From NCBI GenBank assembly GCA_964572965.1, contig CAZNHL010000042.1, positions 1 to 39,664 of the forward strand: 39,664 bases of DNA, in the 5' to 3' direction. The stretch is from CAZNHL01 sp964572965 (lineage in GTDB: Bacteria; Bacteroidota; Bacteroidia; Cytophagales; UBA9547). This document shows, piece after piece, positions 23,279 to 32,625 of this stretch (positions are counted from its first letter, which is position 1; each line of letters opens with the position of its first letter). The notes under the pieces were generated by a model. The model had not been told where the DNA came from. It searched no databases and saw nothing but the letters and a program-made list of their open reading frames with translations. Position numbers and translations under genes: made by a program.

Positions 23279-25695
23279 ACTTTTTGACCAGCTTTTACGC
23301 CGGTTATATTATTATTTAATTGGCCGAATTCAATTAGAGTCATGTTATGAGCTATAGCAATTGAATAGAAAGTATCTCCGCTTTGCACAATATAATCTTT
23401 TAGGTCGTAGCCGGTAAAGTCGTATTTAATTTGTGATGGATCAGTAATCAAGTCTGCACCAGATGTAAACTGACCATCTTTAAAGGTGAAGTAATCGTAG
23501 AGCAGGTTTAATTCTTTGTATTTGTTCGATTTAGCTATCTCTATTGAATTATTATAGATTGCTCCGGTACTTTTCCCTCTGTATACTCTTATGGCTCTGA
23601 AAGGACGGAAATCCTTTTCTGTAATCCCATTAATTTTTTTTAAGCTCTCAGGAGTCATTCCGAACTTTTTAGCAACTGTATAAATGTTGTCTTTAGGTTC
23701 AAGTACATAACTATAAGCTTTAGAGTCAACACAATCTATGTTGTTAAGGTAAAACTCAATTCTTCTGTTTAATTGCCTTCCTGCCGGATTGTCATTCGCT
23801 CCAATATGAGCTTTGTCTCCAAGACCATAAACTACGCCTGATTGCTCTATTCCTAAATCGCGCAGATAATCGGCGGCATTTTGAGCACGCCCTACTGATA
23901 AGGAATTGTTATAAGCAAGAATACCCACACTGTCTGAATAGCCCCGGATCTCCATTTGAACATGGGGGTTTTTTCTCAATATTGCAGCAAGATCTTCTAA
24001 TGTTTTTTTCGCTTCAGGGCGTAGGTCATAGCTGTCGAAGTCGAAATAAATGTTTTCGAAGGAGATTGTTGACGCTGATTTTTTAGAGCCCTCTACTTGT
24101 ATACCTTCTAATATGAACACTTCTTTTGTCGTAATACTGGTGTTCGCGTCTTCTGCTAATAAGATTTTATATTTTTGACCGGTAGGAATACCTTCAAACC
24201 TGAATTTACCGTCTTCAGTAGTTTTGGTGGTTTTAATAGTTCTTCCTTTAAAGTCAGCCAGGATAATATCCACATCCTCTTCATTACCATTTTTATCTAC
24301 ATGGCTGATTTTACCTTTGATGGACATTGTTTTATCTGTAACAGCCACCGAGTCTTTAGTAATAACTGCAATTAAAGCTTCATCGCTGGCAATTTCAAAA
24401 GTATAGATATCATCTTTCCCTTTACCTCTGTTTGATGCGAGATAGCCTATCTGTTCTCCCAAGACGAAGTAAAAATCGTCATGACTAGAGTTGAAGGGAA
24501 GGCCAATATTTCTGACACCGGTAAATGTGCGTGAGTCTGTTTCTTGTATGTCAAGTCCTCCAAAGCCTTCCCAACCATCTGAAGCAAAGTAAAATTTATG
24601 ATCTCTTGGAAAGACGGTAGGAGATACTTCTATATTAGGAGTATTTATTGATTTTAAGTTTTGAGCTTTGCCCCAATTATCATTGCCACCTTTACTTGTA
24701 CTAAACCAGATGTCGTGCATTCCGGCTCCGCCTGGTCTTTTTGAAACAAAGTAAAGGGTATCATTTGTTACTGAAAGTGCCGGCTGTGCATTCCAATAAT
24801 TGGGAAGGTTAATATTCTCATTAAGAATAGTTGCTTTTTGCCATTGGTCTCCCTTGAGCACAGATACATAGATAGCACATTCACCGGCAGATTCTTTAGT
24901 TATAAGGTCACATCTTGTAAAATAGAATTTATTTTTCCCATTATTAAAGACTCCGGCTCCGTCACTATGTGGTGTATTAAGGATGGAAAACTTATCATTG
25001 TCATCGTCTTCTACCCACTTTTTCCCCTTTTTATGAAAGCGCAAGTTATCACTGTTTTTCCCTCCAAGTTGCTCTTCTGTTAATTTACCTTTAGTTGTAG
25101 GTCTGTTAGACGTAATTATGATACTTGTATCGTTTTTGTAGATACACGGGGCATAATCAAGGTATTGACTATTAACAGGAGATTCCAGAATGGTAAAATC
25201 AAAATCCCTTTCAGGTTTTTGAAGTTCATGCTGAGCCATTACGCACCCATTAAAATGTAAAGTAGCATCGTCAATTAATTTTTCTGCACCATTTGTTTTG
25301 CCTTTTGAGTCATTAATAAACTCTTCAAAGTACTTTTCTGCATCTTTATACTTGCCATTGTATTTTAACGAACGTGCATACCAGTATTTGACAAGAGGAA
25401 AATCTTTACTTTTGAGATCTATTACTCTTTTATATTCTTTTTCTGCTTTAATGTAATCAAAATAATTTCTGGAACATTCGGCAATCATATAGTTGACCTT
25501 AGGGTCTCTGGGGATTTGCTTAAGTACTTTTTGATAGTACTGCTCGGCCATATAATAATCAGCACTCTTAAAAAGAGCTTCGGCTTGTTTGAAATCAGGA
25601 AATTGCTCCGGTTTGGCTGTTTGCCCCCAACTATTCTGAAAGGATAATGTTAAAATAAATAAGGTTAGGAAATATAGTTTAATCCTATTGTTCAT
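23257..25695 (-). CDS. TPR/PD40/OmpA/LysM envelope protein (PorE-like layout)
   Basis: An 812-residue exported protein of modular build. After a signal peptide (1-24) come TPR-like helices (about 35-140: DYYMAEQYYQKVLKQIPRDP, KAEKEYKRVIDL) and a PD40-type propeller with TSNRPTTKG, LYFVSKRPGGAGMHDIWFS and KFYFASDGWEGFGGLDI. A carboxypeptidase-regulatory-like sandwich follows (EDGKFRFEGIPTG), then an OmpA domain (IYFDFDSYDLRPEAKKTLE, EIRGYSDSVG, GRQLNRRIEF). Two C-terminal LysM-like repeats complete it (VLEPKDNIYTVAKKFG and YIVQSGDTFYSIAIAHN). The order TPR, beta-propeller, CRD, OmpA matches PorE of the type IX secretion machinery, which anchors the apparatus to peptidoglycan. The LysM extension is unusual for PorE, so it may be a relative rather than the ortholog. 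Confidence 0.85.
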   Translation of the reverse strand: MNNRIKLYFLTLFILTLSFQNSWGQTAKPEQFPDFKQAEALFKSADYYMAEQYYQKVLKQIPRDPKVNYMIAECSRNYFDYIKAEKEYKRVIDLKSKDFPLVKYWYARSLKYNGKYKDAEKYFEEFINDSKGKTNGAEKLIDDATLHFNGCVMAQHELQKPERDFDFTILESPVNSQYLDYAPCIYKNDTSIIITSNRPTTKGKLTEEQLGGKNSDNLRFHKKGKKWVEDDDNDKFSILNTPHSDGAGVFNNGKNKFYFTRCDLITKESAGECAIYVSVLKGDQWQKATILNENINLPNYWNAQPALSVTNDTLYFVSKRPGGAGMHDIWFSTSKGGNDNWGKAQNLKSINTPNIEVSPTVFPRDHKFYFASDGWEGFGGLDIQETDSRTFTGVRNIGLPFNSSHDDFYFVLGEQIGYLASNRGKGKDDIYTFEIASDEALIAVITKDSVAVTDKTMSIKGKISHVDKNGNEEDVDIILADFKGRTIKTTKTTEDGKFRFEGIPTGQKYKILLAEDANTSITTKEVFILEGIQVEGSKKSASTISFENIYFDFDSYDLRPEAKKTLEDLAAILRKNPHVQMEIRGYSDSVGILAYNNSLSVGRAQNAADYLRDLGIEQSGVVYGLGDKAHIGANDNPAGRQLNRRIEFYLNNIDCVDSKAYSYVLEPKDNIYTVAKKFGMTPESLKKINGITEKDFRPFRAIRVYRGKSTGAIYNNSIEIAKSNKYKELNLLYDYFTFKDGQFTSGADLITDPSQIKYDFTGYDLKDYIVQSGDTFYSIAIAHNMTLIEFGQLNNNITGVKAGQKVRVKRVH

Positions 25696-25731
25696 ATTGT
25701 CGTTTTGGGCAAAAAATTAAATCTTATACGT

Positions 25732-25767
25732 AAGCATTGTGATCAAAGTTATTTGATCACAATGCTT
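25732..25767. terminator. 36-base perfect hairpin at the DUF4249 stop
   Basis: AAGCATTGTGATCAAA (25732-25747) pairs fully with 25752-25767 around the loop GTTA. The complement of the DUF4249 stop codon (25749-25751) lies in the loop. No U tract follows on the minus strand, so it may act as a processing or attenuating structure rather than an intrinsic terminator. The minus strand of the loop also reads TAACTTTG, a TAnnTTTG match that could be a promoter for the OmpA/LysM gene. Confidence 0.65.
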
Positions 25768-26606
25768 TTATCAGCATAAGAAGACACCTGGAAAAAGCCC
25801 AGTGCGCCATTATTAAAGTTACCTAATGTATTTGCCGGTGGGGTACTGAATAACCCTCCGGAGTTATTGATTTGCTGATTTAATCCGGTATAGTAGTTAT
25901 AACCATCAAGCGTCAGTGAGTAAATAACCATTTTTACATTGTTTCCAAGTTCAAACCTATAAGGTAATTCAATACCTCTAATGTCTGAAGCAACGATTTT
26001 ATCGTCTGCAACCATAATTTCGGCAGGTTTGTTACCTCTTGGAGCACTCATTAATGTATCATTTTTAAATATTTTGAACAAGTAATAATTTAATTCATTT
26101 GGCGGATCCTTTGTGTAAACCTTCAAATAGTAACCTGCTTCTTTAAATCCTTGTGCTTCCTGATAGTAATAGGTAAGGCTATCAATTACCTGATCTGCCG
26201 GTATACCTTCCCTTAAGGTTGGCATTACAGAATTAGCGGTAAATGTATTACCTTCTACCTGAATAGTAAGATTGTAATTTCTACCATCAGGAACACCTGC
26301 AAAGCCCGGTTTTGTTAAATACTTACCATCTTTATAGTAATCAAGTGTATCAATATAACCTCGATTATCGGTAAGAACTACAATTGCGTTATCGAATATA
26401 GTATATGCACCGTTATTTTTTAATGCTTTTGTTAAGGAAACGACTACTGTGTCCTGAGTGTTAGGGTTATTGTCAATTATCCCATAAAGGACATATTTGT
26501 CAGAGTATCCTTTCAGGTTTATCTTATCAGTAAGATCAACAGGCTTGCCACATGCAAAGAGAAGCTGAGAAGCTATTAATATCAGGAATAAATATTTGCT
26601 TTTCAT
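25749..26606 (-). CDS. DUF4249 lipoprotein, partner of the TonB receptor
   Basis: A 285-residue lipoprotein. I start it at the ATG at 26606 (MKSKYLFLILIASQLLFAC), which gives a lipobox LFAC at the expected place; an extension to 26660 would overlap the receptor. Strands such as YVLYGIIDNNPNTQDTVVVSLTKAL, the IVVLTDNRGYIDTL strand and NLTIQVEGNTFTANSVMP are typical of DUF4249. These lipoproteins are commonly encoded next to TonB-dependent receptors in Bacteroidota and probably sit on or under the outer membrane as a ligand-binding or gating partner. The gene begins 5 bp after the receptor stop, so the pair is one operon. The ligand is unknown. Confidence 0.85.
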   Translation of the reverse strand: MKSKYLFLILIASQLLFACGKPVDLTDKINLKGYSDKYVLYGIIDNNPNTQDTVVVSLTKALKNNGAYTIFDNAIVVLTDNRGYIDTLDYYKDGKYLTKPGFAGVPDGRNYNLTIQVEGNTFTANSVMPTLREGIPADQVIDSLTYYYQEAQGFKEAGYYLKVYTKDPPNELNYYLFKIFKNDTLMSAPRGNKPAEIMVADDKIVASDIRGIELPYRFELGNNVKMVIYSLTLDGYNYYTGLNQQINNSGGLFSTPPANTLGNFNNGALGFFQVSSYADKSIVIK

Positions 26607-26611
26607 AATGA

Positions 26612-28970
26612 TTAGAAAGTAACAGTGAATGAATATGACGGTATTATCGGGAACAACCAAAGCATTACAATTCGCTTTTCATTAGGATTTACGTTGCCAT
26701 TTGAGTCTGTAGCATCTGTCGCGTAAACAGTAAAAGGATTTTTACGAGAGTAGACGTTATAAATGGTGATATTGTGACTAAATTCAATATTAGGATGTTT
26801 CTTATGCTTTTTAGTATAAGTAGCTGAAAGATCCATTCTGTGGAAAGAAGGCATCACATAACCATTTCTTTCAGTATAATACGGGAAAACTATATAGTCT
26901 ACTTTACCTGTCGCAACGGGTAAAGTTACCGGGCGGCCTGTAGAGTAAACAAAAGCTCCTCCCAATGTCCAACGATCAGTTAATTTGAAATTAGTGATTA
27001 CATTCAGATTGTGACGTCTGTCATAATCTGCTCTGTATATTCTGCCTCCGTTTACATCCTGTACTTGTCTTTCTGATTTAGAAAGGGTGTAACTTACCCA
27101 GCCTGTTAAACGACCATGGTTTTTCTTGATGAAAAGTTCGGTACCGTAAGACCAGCCTCTTCCTTGTCTGACTTCAGTTTCAATGTTGTTGTTTGCAATA
27201 ATTTCAGCATTGTCTTTGAAATCAGTTACCCTGTCCATCCATTTGTAATAGACTTCGATGGAACATTCATACATATTCTCTTTAAAGTTTTTGAACACAC
27301 CTGCCGCTATCTGGTCTGAAACCTGTGGCTTCAGATATGTAGAGCTTGGAAGCCAGGTATTTGTAGGTAGTGGAGCTGTTGCATTTGAAATCAAATGTAA
27401 GTATTGGTACATATGATTGTATGATGCTTTTACAGAGAGAGTCGGGTTGATGATGTATCTCAAAGACAAGCGTGGCTCCAGACCCCAATAAGTTTTAATA
27501 GGCTGACCAGCAGAATAATTTGTAGTATCTGTCTGATTTGCAGTATTAGGCGGGTTAGAAGAATAGTTATAAACAGGTGTAGGCCCAAGTTGAGTAAAAC
27601 CTGTTAATCTTAAGCCGTATTGTGCTGATAGACGAGCGGTTAGTTTCTGTTCATTACTAAGGAATGCACCGTATTCAGCTGCCTGGTATTTATTTAATAA
27701 TACTTCTTTATAAATAGCATCGCCAATAGGAGTAATAGTACCGGGATNNNNNNNNNNTGTAAGAGGCAAACACGCCAACTTTTACTTCATTATTATGGAA
27801 ACTCTTAGTGTAATCATGTTTCAGTGTAAACTCTTTCGTATCAGATTTCCAATCAAGACCCTGATTACCGGAATTGAAGAAAATATTGTAACTGAAATCA
27901 CTGAAAATTAAAGAAGTATGGCTATAAAGGGTTTTGTTAAAGGTATGATCCCAACGCAGCGTTGATGCTGCATTACCCCATTTTAATCCAAACATGCTAC
28001 CAAAGGCAAATACGTCCTGTCCATAGTAGCCAGATAATGAAAGCTTATTCTTCTCATTAAAATTGTAATGACCTCTGAAGTTTAGATCATAGAAATACAA
28101 TTTATTGTCACGGAAGTCAGGGCTTAATTTTAGAAACATATCAGCATAGGTTCTTCTGCCTGAAAGAATAAAGCTACCTTTGTTTTTTCTGATAGGCCCT
28201 TCTAATGTAAGCTTACTTGAAAGCAGACCTATTGATATTGTTCCATGATATTCTTTATTATTTCCGTTGCGGGTTTTAACATCCACAATTGAGGAAAGAC
28301 GCCCTCCATACTCAGCAGGTATTCCGCCTTTATAAATATCAGCGCTTTTTAAAACGTCTGCATTGAAAATTGAAAAGAAGCCAAGTAGGTGTGAAGCATT
28401 ATAAACAGGAGCTTCATCAATAAGAATCAGGTTTTGATCAGCACTACCACCACGTACATAAAAGCCCGTTGTACCTTCTCCGGCACTTTGAACACCTGGT
28501 AATGTCTGAATGCTTCTCAGCACGTCAACTTCACCAAATAAAGCCGGTAGTGTTTTTAAATCCTTTATTTCTAAAGTATTTGTGCTCATTTTCATTTGAT
28601 TGATGTTTTCATCCTGACGTTTGCCGGAAATGACTACTTCCTGCATTTCAGATGTTTCGTCTTCAACTTCAAAATTCATCACTTTAGTACCTGTGATATT
28701 GATTTTTTGCTGAATGGTTTTATAACCAATCAATGTAATTGTGATGGTGTATTCGCCGGCAGGAAGGAGTAGACTGTAATTACCGTTTTCATCGCTGGCT
28801 ACTGATTTACCCAGTTCGATAATAGTCACAACAGCACCAACTAATTCTTCTTTGGTATTTTTGTCTTTTAACTTGCCGGAGAGGGTATATCTCCCGTCAT
28901 TATTGTTGGCAAAAGTGCTTAAGCTGATGATGCTAAAGCATATTATAAATAGAATCCTTCTGCAGATCAT
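26612..28970 (-). CDS. TonB-dependent receptor (interrupted by an assembly gap)
   Basis: One gene split by ten N at 27748-27757. The N-terminal part (28970 to the gap, about 407 residues) has a signal peptide MICRRILFIICFSII, a carboxypeptidase-regulatory-like beta-sandwich (GVADENGNYSLLL-like: SDENGNYSLLLPAGEY) and a Plug domain (VYVRGG-like FYVRGGSADQNLILIDEAPVY). The C-terminal part is a beta-barrel ending SYSFTVTF. The two halves are in different frames only because of the ten-base placeholder. If the true gap is a multiple of three (nine would give four residues), the frame joins as FASY-xxxx-PGTITPIG, so the gene is likely intact at about 780-790 residues. It imports an unknown ligand across the outer membrane with TonB energy. 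A DUF4249 gene follows 5 bp downstream. Confidence 0.85.
27748..27757. other. Assembly gap of ten N inside the TonB receptor
   Basis: Ten unknown bases, a placeholder length. The flanking frames agree only if the real number is divisible by three. Confidence 0.95.
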
Positions 28971-29307
28971 TATAAAGGTCTTTAATAGTGGTATAAAAAT
29001 GTTTGATGCACTAGGACTAGCATCGGCCTTGGTTATAAGAAAGATAGAAGAGGTTGATATACAAACAATAGAGTTGTAAACCTGCCTGTAAATATAAATA
29101 CATTAATTTTTTTTTCTCTGGATTTTGTCCTTTTTGTATCTGGACAAAGAGAGAAAAAATGCTACAATGCAGCAATGAATAGGTACTAAATGTTTTATAT
29201 ATCATAAGCTTCAAATTTGATCTTATGACACATATGATTATTTATACCCCTATGCATAACTAGAAAATTTTATTATAATTCTGCATAAGGGGATTAATAT
29301 CACTATT
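28971..29307. other. Intergenic region with three inverted repeats
   Basis: A 337-bp stretch between the starts and ends of two minus-strand genes. It holds no ORF I can support. Three dyads stand out. The first is an imperfect stem at 29107-29159 with TTTGTCC/GGACAAA and TCTCT/AGAGA arms. The second is a near-perfect palindrome at 29202-29228 (TCATAAG, TCAAATTTGA, CTTATGA). The third is a stem at 29247-29256 with 29282-29292 (CCCCTATGCA and TGCATAAGGGG). The last may end the methyltransferase transcript, although it lacks a U tract. The receptor promoter must lie here, but no full TAnnTTTG was found. Confidence 0.6.
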
Positions 29308-30714
29308 TTATGCTCTTTTTTTCAATAATACAACACTTTCACAGTGGTGCGTTTGTGGAAACATATCAACTGCTTTAGCACGTACCACATCATATTTTTC
29401 ATGTAAAAGTGTTAAATCTCTTGCTTGAGTGGCAGCATTGCAACTGACATATACAATTCTGTCAGGAGCCATTTCCAGCATTCTTTCTATTACTTCTTTA
29501 TCCATCCCGGCTCTTGGCGGATCTGTAATAATAACATCAGGCTGATCATTGATTTGAGCAAAATCCGGTGTCAATACCGCTTTCATATCACCTGCATAAA
29601 ATACGGTATTATTGATGCCGTTAATTTTCGAGTTAACTTTGGCATCTTCAATTGCAGTAGGAACATATTCTACTCCAACAACTTTTTTAGCTGTTCTTGC
29701 TACAAAATTAGCAATTGTACCTGTGCCTGTATAAAGATCATAGACTATTTCATGAGGCTTAATATCCGCAAATTCTCTTGCAATACAGTAAAGTCTGTAA
29801 GCCTGCTCAGAGTTTGTCTGATAAAATGATTTTGGGCCTACTCTGAACTTCAAACCTTCCATTTCTTCTTCAATGAACGGTTGGCCATTGTAGCAGATTA
29901 CTTCCTGGTCATGAAATGTTTCGTTTCTTTTTGTGTTGACGATATAGAGCAAAGAGGTGATTTCTGGGAACTTTTCTTTAAGGAAATCCATCACTAATTT
30001 AATCCATTCGTCATTTTGAGCAGCAAACTGCACAATAACCATTAGATCGCCTGTTGATGCCGATCTGATAATCAGATTACGCATCATACCTTCCTGGGAG
30101 TTTAAATCAAAGAAAGGAATATCATGAGCCTTAGTGAATTCATTAACAGCCAGTCGGATGGTATTTGACGGTTCTTCCTGTAAATGACATTTTTTGACAT
30201 CAAGGATTTTATCAAAGCGTCCCGGAATGTGGAAACCTAAAGCATTCCTGTCCATTTCTACATCTGAATTAATTTCTTCAACAGTAAGCCAACGCCTATT
30301 AGAGAAAGTAAAGTCTAATTTATTTCTATAAAAAAAACTTTTAGCGGATCCAAGTATAGGTTCAAATGTAGGCAAAGGAATTCTGCCTAATCTGCGCAGT
30401 GTTTCCTGAACATCTTTTTCTTTAAACTGCAATTGTTGTTCGTAAGATACGTGCTGCCATTTACACCCACCACAAAGACCAAAATGTTCGCATTCCGGTT
30501 TTATTCTATTTGGAGAAAGCTTTACATAGTTAGTGACTGTAGCTTCGGCGTAGTTGCTTTTCTTTTTGGTTAACCTGATATCTACAATATCACCTGGAGC
30601 AGTATGCTCTATAAATATTACAAGCTCTTCGTGTTTGGCTACGCAACGGCCATCAGAGGACATTTCAAGAACCTCTACACCGCTAAATTCTATATTCTTA
30701 TGTTTTCTGGACAT
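29308..30714 (-). CDS. rlmD: 23S rRNA (uracil-5-)-methyltransferase, RlmD/RumA type
   Basis: A 468-residue TrmA/RumA-family enzyme that methylates C5 of a uridine in 23S rRNA using SAM. The N-terminal TRAM domain (about 5-60) includes GRCVAKHEELVIFIEHTAPGD. The iron-sulfur cluster cysteines are C75, C81 and C84 (CEHFGLCGGCKW) plus the later KKCHLQ cysteine. The SAM motif VYDLYTGTGTIANF and the DPPRAGM motif are intact, and the nucleophile lies in IVYVSCNAAT near residue 420. U1939 specificity (RlmD) is assumed from the family; RlmCD-like dual enzymes also exist. The gene stands alone between the inverted-repeat region and a divergent receiver-like gene. A TAnnTTTG at 30729-30722 lies only 7 bases before the ATG. 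Confidence 0.9.
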   Translation of the reverse strand: MSRKHKNIEFSGVEVLEMSSDGRCVAKHEELVIFIEHTAPGDIVDIRLTKKKSNYAEATVTNYVKLSPNRIKPECEHFGLCGGCKWQHVSYEQQLQFKEKDVQETLRRLGRIPLPTFEPILGSAKSFFYRNKLDFTFSNRRWLTVEEINSDVEMDRNALGFHIPGRFDKILDVKKCHLQEEPSNTIRLAVNEFTKAHDIPFFDLNSQEGMMRNLIIRSASTGDLMVIVQFAAQNDEWIKLVMDFLKEKFPEITSLLYIVNTKRNETFHDQEVICYNGQPFIEEEMEGLKFRVGPKSFYQTNSEQAYRLYCIAREFADIKPHEIVYDLYTGTGTIANFVARTAKKVVGVEYVPTAIEDAKVNSKINGINNTVFYAGDMKAVLTPDFAQINDQPDVIITDPPRAGMDKEVIERMLEMAPDRIVYVSCNAATQARDLTLLHEKYDVVRAKAVDMFPQTHHCESVVLLKKRA

Positions 30715-30721
30715 GGGGTGG

Positions 30722-30729
30722 CAAATATA
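30722..30729 (-). promoter_or_regulatory. -7 promoter element very close to the rlmD start
   Basis: On the minus strand TATATTTG matches TAnnTTTG and ends 7 bases before the ATG at 30714, so the leader would be nearly absent. No -33 TTTG is seen. Confidence 0.35.
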
Positions 30730-30874
30730 TGGTTTTTGCCGTTAAATTAGTAGTGATATAGAATAGCTGTTGCTGATTAGTGTGCCAAAAAGTGATAAAA
30801 TAATGGTTTTGCAACGAAAGGTTCTAAATGGACGTTATTGGAAATAAGTTGTTTAACTTTTAAATTTTTATGCT

Positions 30875-31384
30875 ATGGCCAATTATATACCTCTCGTATT
30901 TATAGTTGAGAATGATTTTGTGAAATCCGGCAAGATTTCTCATGACCTCATCAATAACACACACTATAAGTTTGAATTCTTTTCTACAAGTGATGAATGC
31001 CTGCGGAATTTGCATCGAAAACCCTTGGCTGTTTGTGTAGATTATGAAATGGATAGTTATGACTCGCATGAACGTGACGGGCACCGCTTTCTTGATGAAA
31101 TTAATGCCGCTGGTTATCATACGGAAGTTGTTTTTTTCTCTCAGAAAGAAGATTATCTAATGGTGAAAGAAGTAATCAAATGGGGCGCTTATGATTATGT
31201 GACTATCAACGATGATAATTTTCACCGGTTGGAAAATATCCTGTTCAATATAGAAGAAAAAGTTGTTCACCAGGTAGAGTCTAAAAAGTACAAAACAATG
31301 CTTATTATTACAGCAGTTGTACTGGTAGGCTGGATACTAGTGCTCTTATTTATGTATAATAATGGGCAAATCCATGGTAATTAG
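30875..31384 (+). CDS. Membrane-anchored receiver-like protein
   Basis: A 169-residue protein. Residues 5-128 resemble a response-regulator receiver domain: LVFIVENDF (E12, D14), LAVCVDYEMD with D56 in the phospho-acceptor place, EVVFFSQKED with S89, and WGAYDYVTINDD. The lysine that normally follows beta5 is not there (DYVTIND), so signalling by phosphorylation may be altered or lost. Residues 141-160 (MLIITAVVLVGWILVLLFMY) are a single transmembrane segment, followed by a 9-residue tail. This gives a C-tail-anchored receiver with no output domain. A linker with KKYK precedes the membrane segment, consistent with the receiver on the cytoplasmic side. No histidine kinase is adjacent. The gene is divergent from rlmD. 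Confidence 0.75.
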   Translation: MANYIPLVFIVENDFVKSGKISHDLINNTHYKFEFFSTSDECLRNLHRKPLAVCVDYEMDSYDSHERDGHRFLDEINAAGYHTEVVFFSQKEDYLMVKEVIKWGAYDYVTINDDNFHRLENILFNIEEKVVHQVESKKYKTMLIITAVVLVGWILVLLFMYNNGQIHGN

Positions 31385-31397
31385 TTCATGAATTAGC

Positions 31398-31436
31398 TAA
31401 TGTGGTGTCCCTTTTATAAAAAGGAATACCGCATTA
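31398..31436 (+). terminator. Stem-loop after the receiver gene
   Basis: An 18-bp stem with two wobbles and a mismatch (31398-31415 with 31419-31436, ends TAATG/CATTA) has a 3-base loop. No T tract follows, so it is only a possible terminator. It lies 13 bp past the stop and 26 bp before the esterase. Confidence 0.5.
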
Positions 31437-31462
31437 AAAATTAACAATCTATATTTACGGCC

Positions 31463-32590
31463 ATGTATTTATTACTGGTCGTTTTTTTGTTATTGCTACT
31501 ATTGAGTTTGCTCAATATTTTTCAGGCGAAAACCCGATTGATGTGGCTTTTATCTGTTTTGACTACTGAATGGGGATATTTTTTGTCCCTTGTTGTTGTT
31601 GCTTTAGGCTACATAGTTTCATTGATTTTTGATTCTTATTTCTATTTTTTTATTGGCCTTCTGGGAGCATTTGCTTACCTCTTACCTTTTTATTTTGCTC
31701 TTAAATTAGCTCCCTTAATTAAGAACGGACTGCAAGATTCTTTTGGAGGTTTAGATCAGTATCCTGATTTTCATATTTCATTGAAAAAACTTTTAATAGG
31801 AGAAAAGCTGCCGGATATTACTCCTGTTAGCTATATCTATTCGTCTGAATTTAATTTGACATTGGATCTGTACAGAGGTAAAAATAATTCGGGACATAAA
31901 ATGCCATGTGTGATCATAGTACATGGAGGAGCATGGGATAGCGGTAATTCAAAACAATTACCTGAGTTAAATAAGTACCTGGCCGCTAAGGGTTATATTG
32001 TTGCAGCAATTAATTATCGGTTATCCCCTCAATATACATTTCCGGCTCCGGTTGAAGATCTGGCAAAGGCTATTGAGTTTTTAAAATTAAATTCAGATAT
32101 CTACGGAATTGATGCAGATAATTTATTTTTATTGGGACGCTCTGCCGGCGGACAGATTGTTCAGGTAGCCGGTTATCAGTTAAATGATAGAGCTATCAAA
32201 GGAGTTGTTGCATTCTATGCACCAGCAGATTTGGTTTGGGGCTATGCAAATCCTTGTAGTAAATGGGTAATGGATTCTAAAAAAGTTCAGGAATATTATC
32301 TGGGAGGTACTTATGAACAACGTACATCTTTCTATCATTCAGCAACAGTTTCTGAGGTTATTAAAAAAAGTGGGCCTCCAATGCTCATGTTACATGGGAG
32401 ACATGATGTGCTTGTTGGTTTTATACATAATACAAGATTAATTCCATATCTGGAGAAGTATAAAATAGCTCATTACCTTCTTGATATGCGATGGGCAGTA
32501 CATGGCTTTGACTATCATTTCAATGGCTTGGGAGGTCAGATGAGTACCTATGCTATTGAGTATTTTTTGAAAAAGTTCAGTAGTGAATAG
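31463..32590 (+). CDS. Membrane-anchored alpha/beta hydrolase (esterase)
   Basis: A 375-residue protein with three predicted membrane segments (about 1-20, 37-56 and 58-80) followed by an alpha/beta-hydrolase domain from about 115. The hormone-sensitive-lipase or acetyl-esterase-like oxyanion motif HGGAW lies at 154-158 and the nucleophile elbow GRSAGG has Ser227. The catalytic Asp is in LHGRHDVLV and the His in AVHGFDYHF. It therefore looks catalytically complete, probably hydrolysing small acyl esters. The domain faces either side of the membrane; topology is not certain. It shares the 31385-31462 region with the receiver gene upstream and ends 36 bp before the stop of the convergent E2 gene. 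No conserved pathway context is evident. Confidence 0.82.
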   Translation: MYLLLVVFLLLLLLSLLNIFQAKTRLMWLLSVLTTEWGYFLSLVVVALGYIVSLIFDSYFYFFIGLLGAFAYLLPFYFALKLAPLIKNGLQDSFGGLDQYPDFHISLKKLLIGEKLPDITPVSYIYSSEFNLTLDLYRGKNNSGHKMPCVIIVHGGAWDSGNSKQLPELNKYLAAKGYIVAAINYRLSPQYTFPAPVEDLAKAIEFLKLNSDIYGIDADNLFLLGRSAGGQIVQVAGYQLNDRAIKGVVAFYAPADLVWGYANPCSKWVMDSKKVQEYYLGGTYEQRTSFYHSATVSEVIKKSGPPMLMLHGRHDVLVGFIHNTRLIPYLEKYKIAHYLLDMRWAVHGFDYHFNGLGGQMSTYAIEYFLKKFSSE

Positions 32591-32625
32591 GTTTTATGAA
32601 TAATCAAGCATTCACCGATCACTTT

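Noticed and set aside
26607..26660. Upstream extension of the DUF4249 lipoprotein
   Set aside because: It overlaps the receptor's 3' end and would spoil the lipobox position. The ATG at 26606 gives a proper signal peptide.
26612..28970. TonB receptor as a pseudogene or two genes
   Set aside because: The frame change coincides exactly with a ten-N placeholder, and both sides are otherwise intact.
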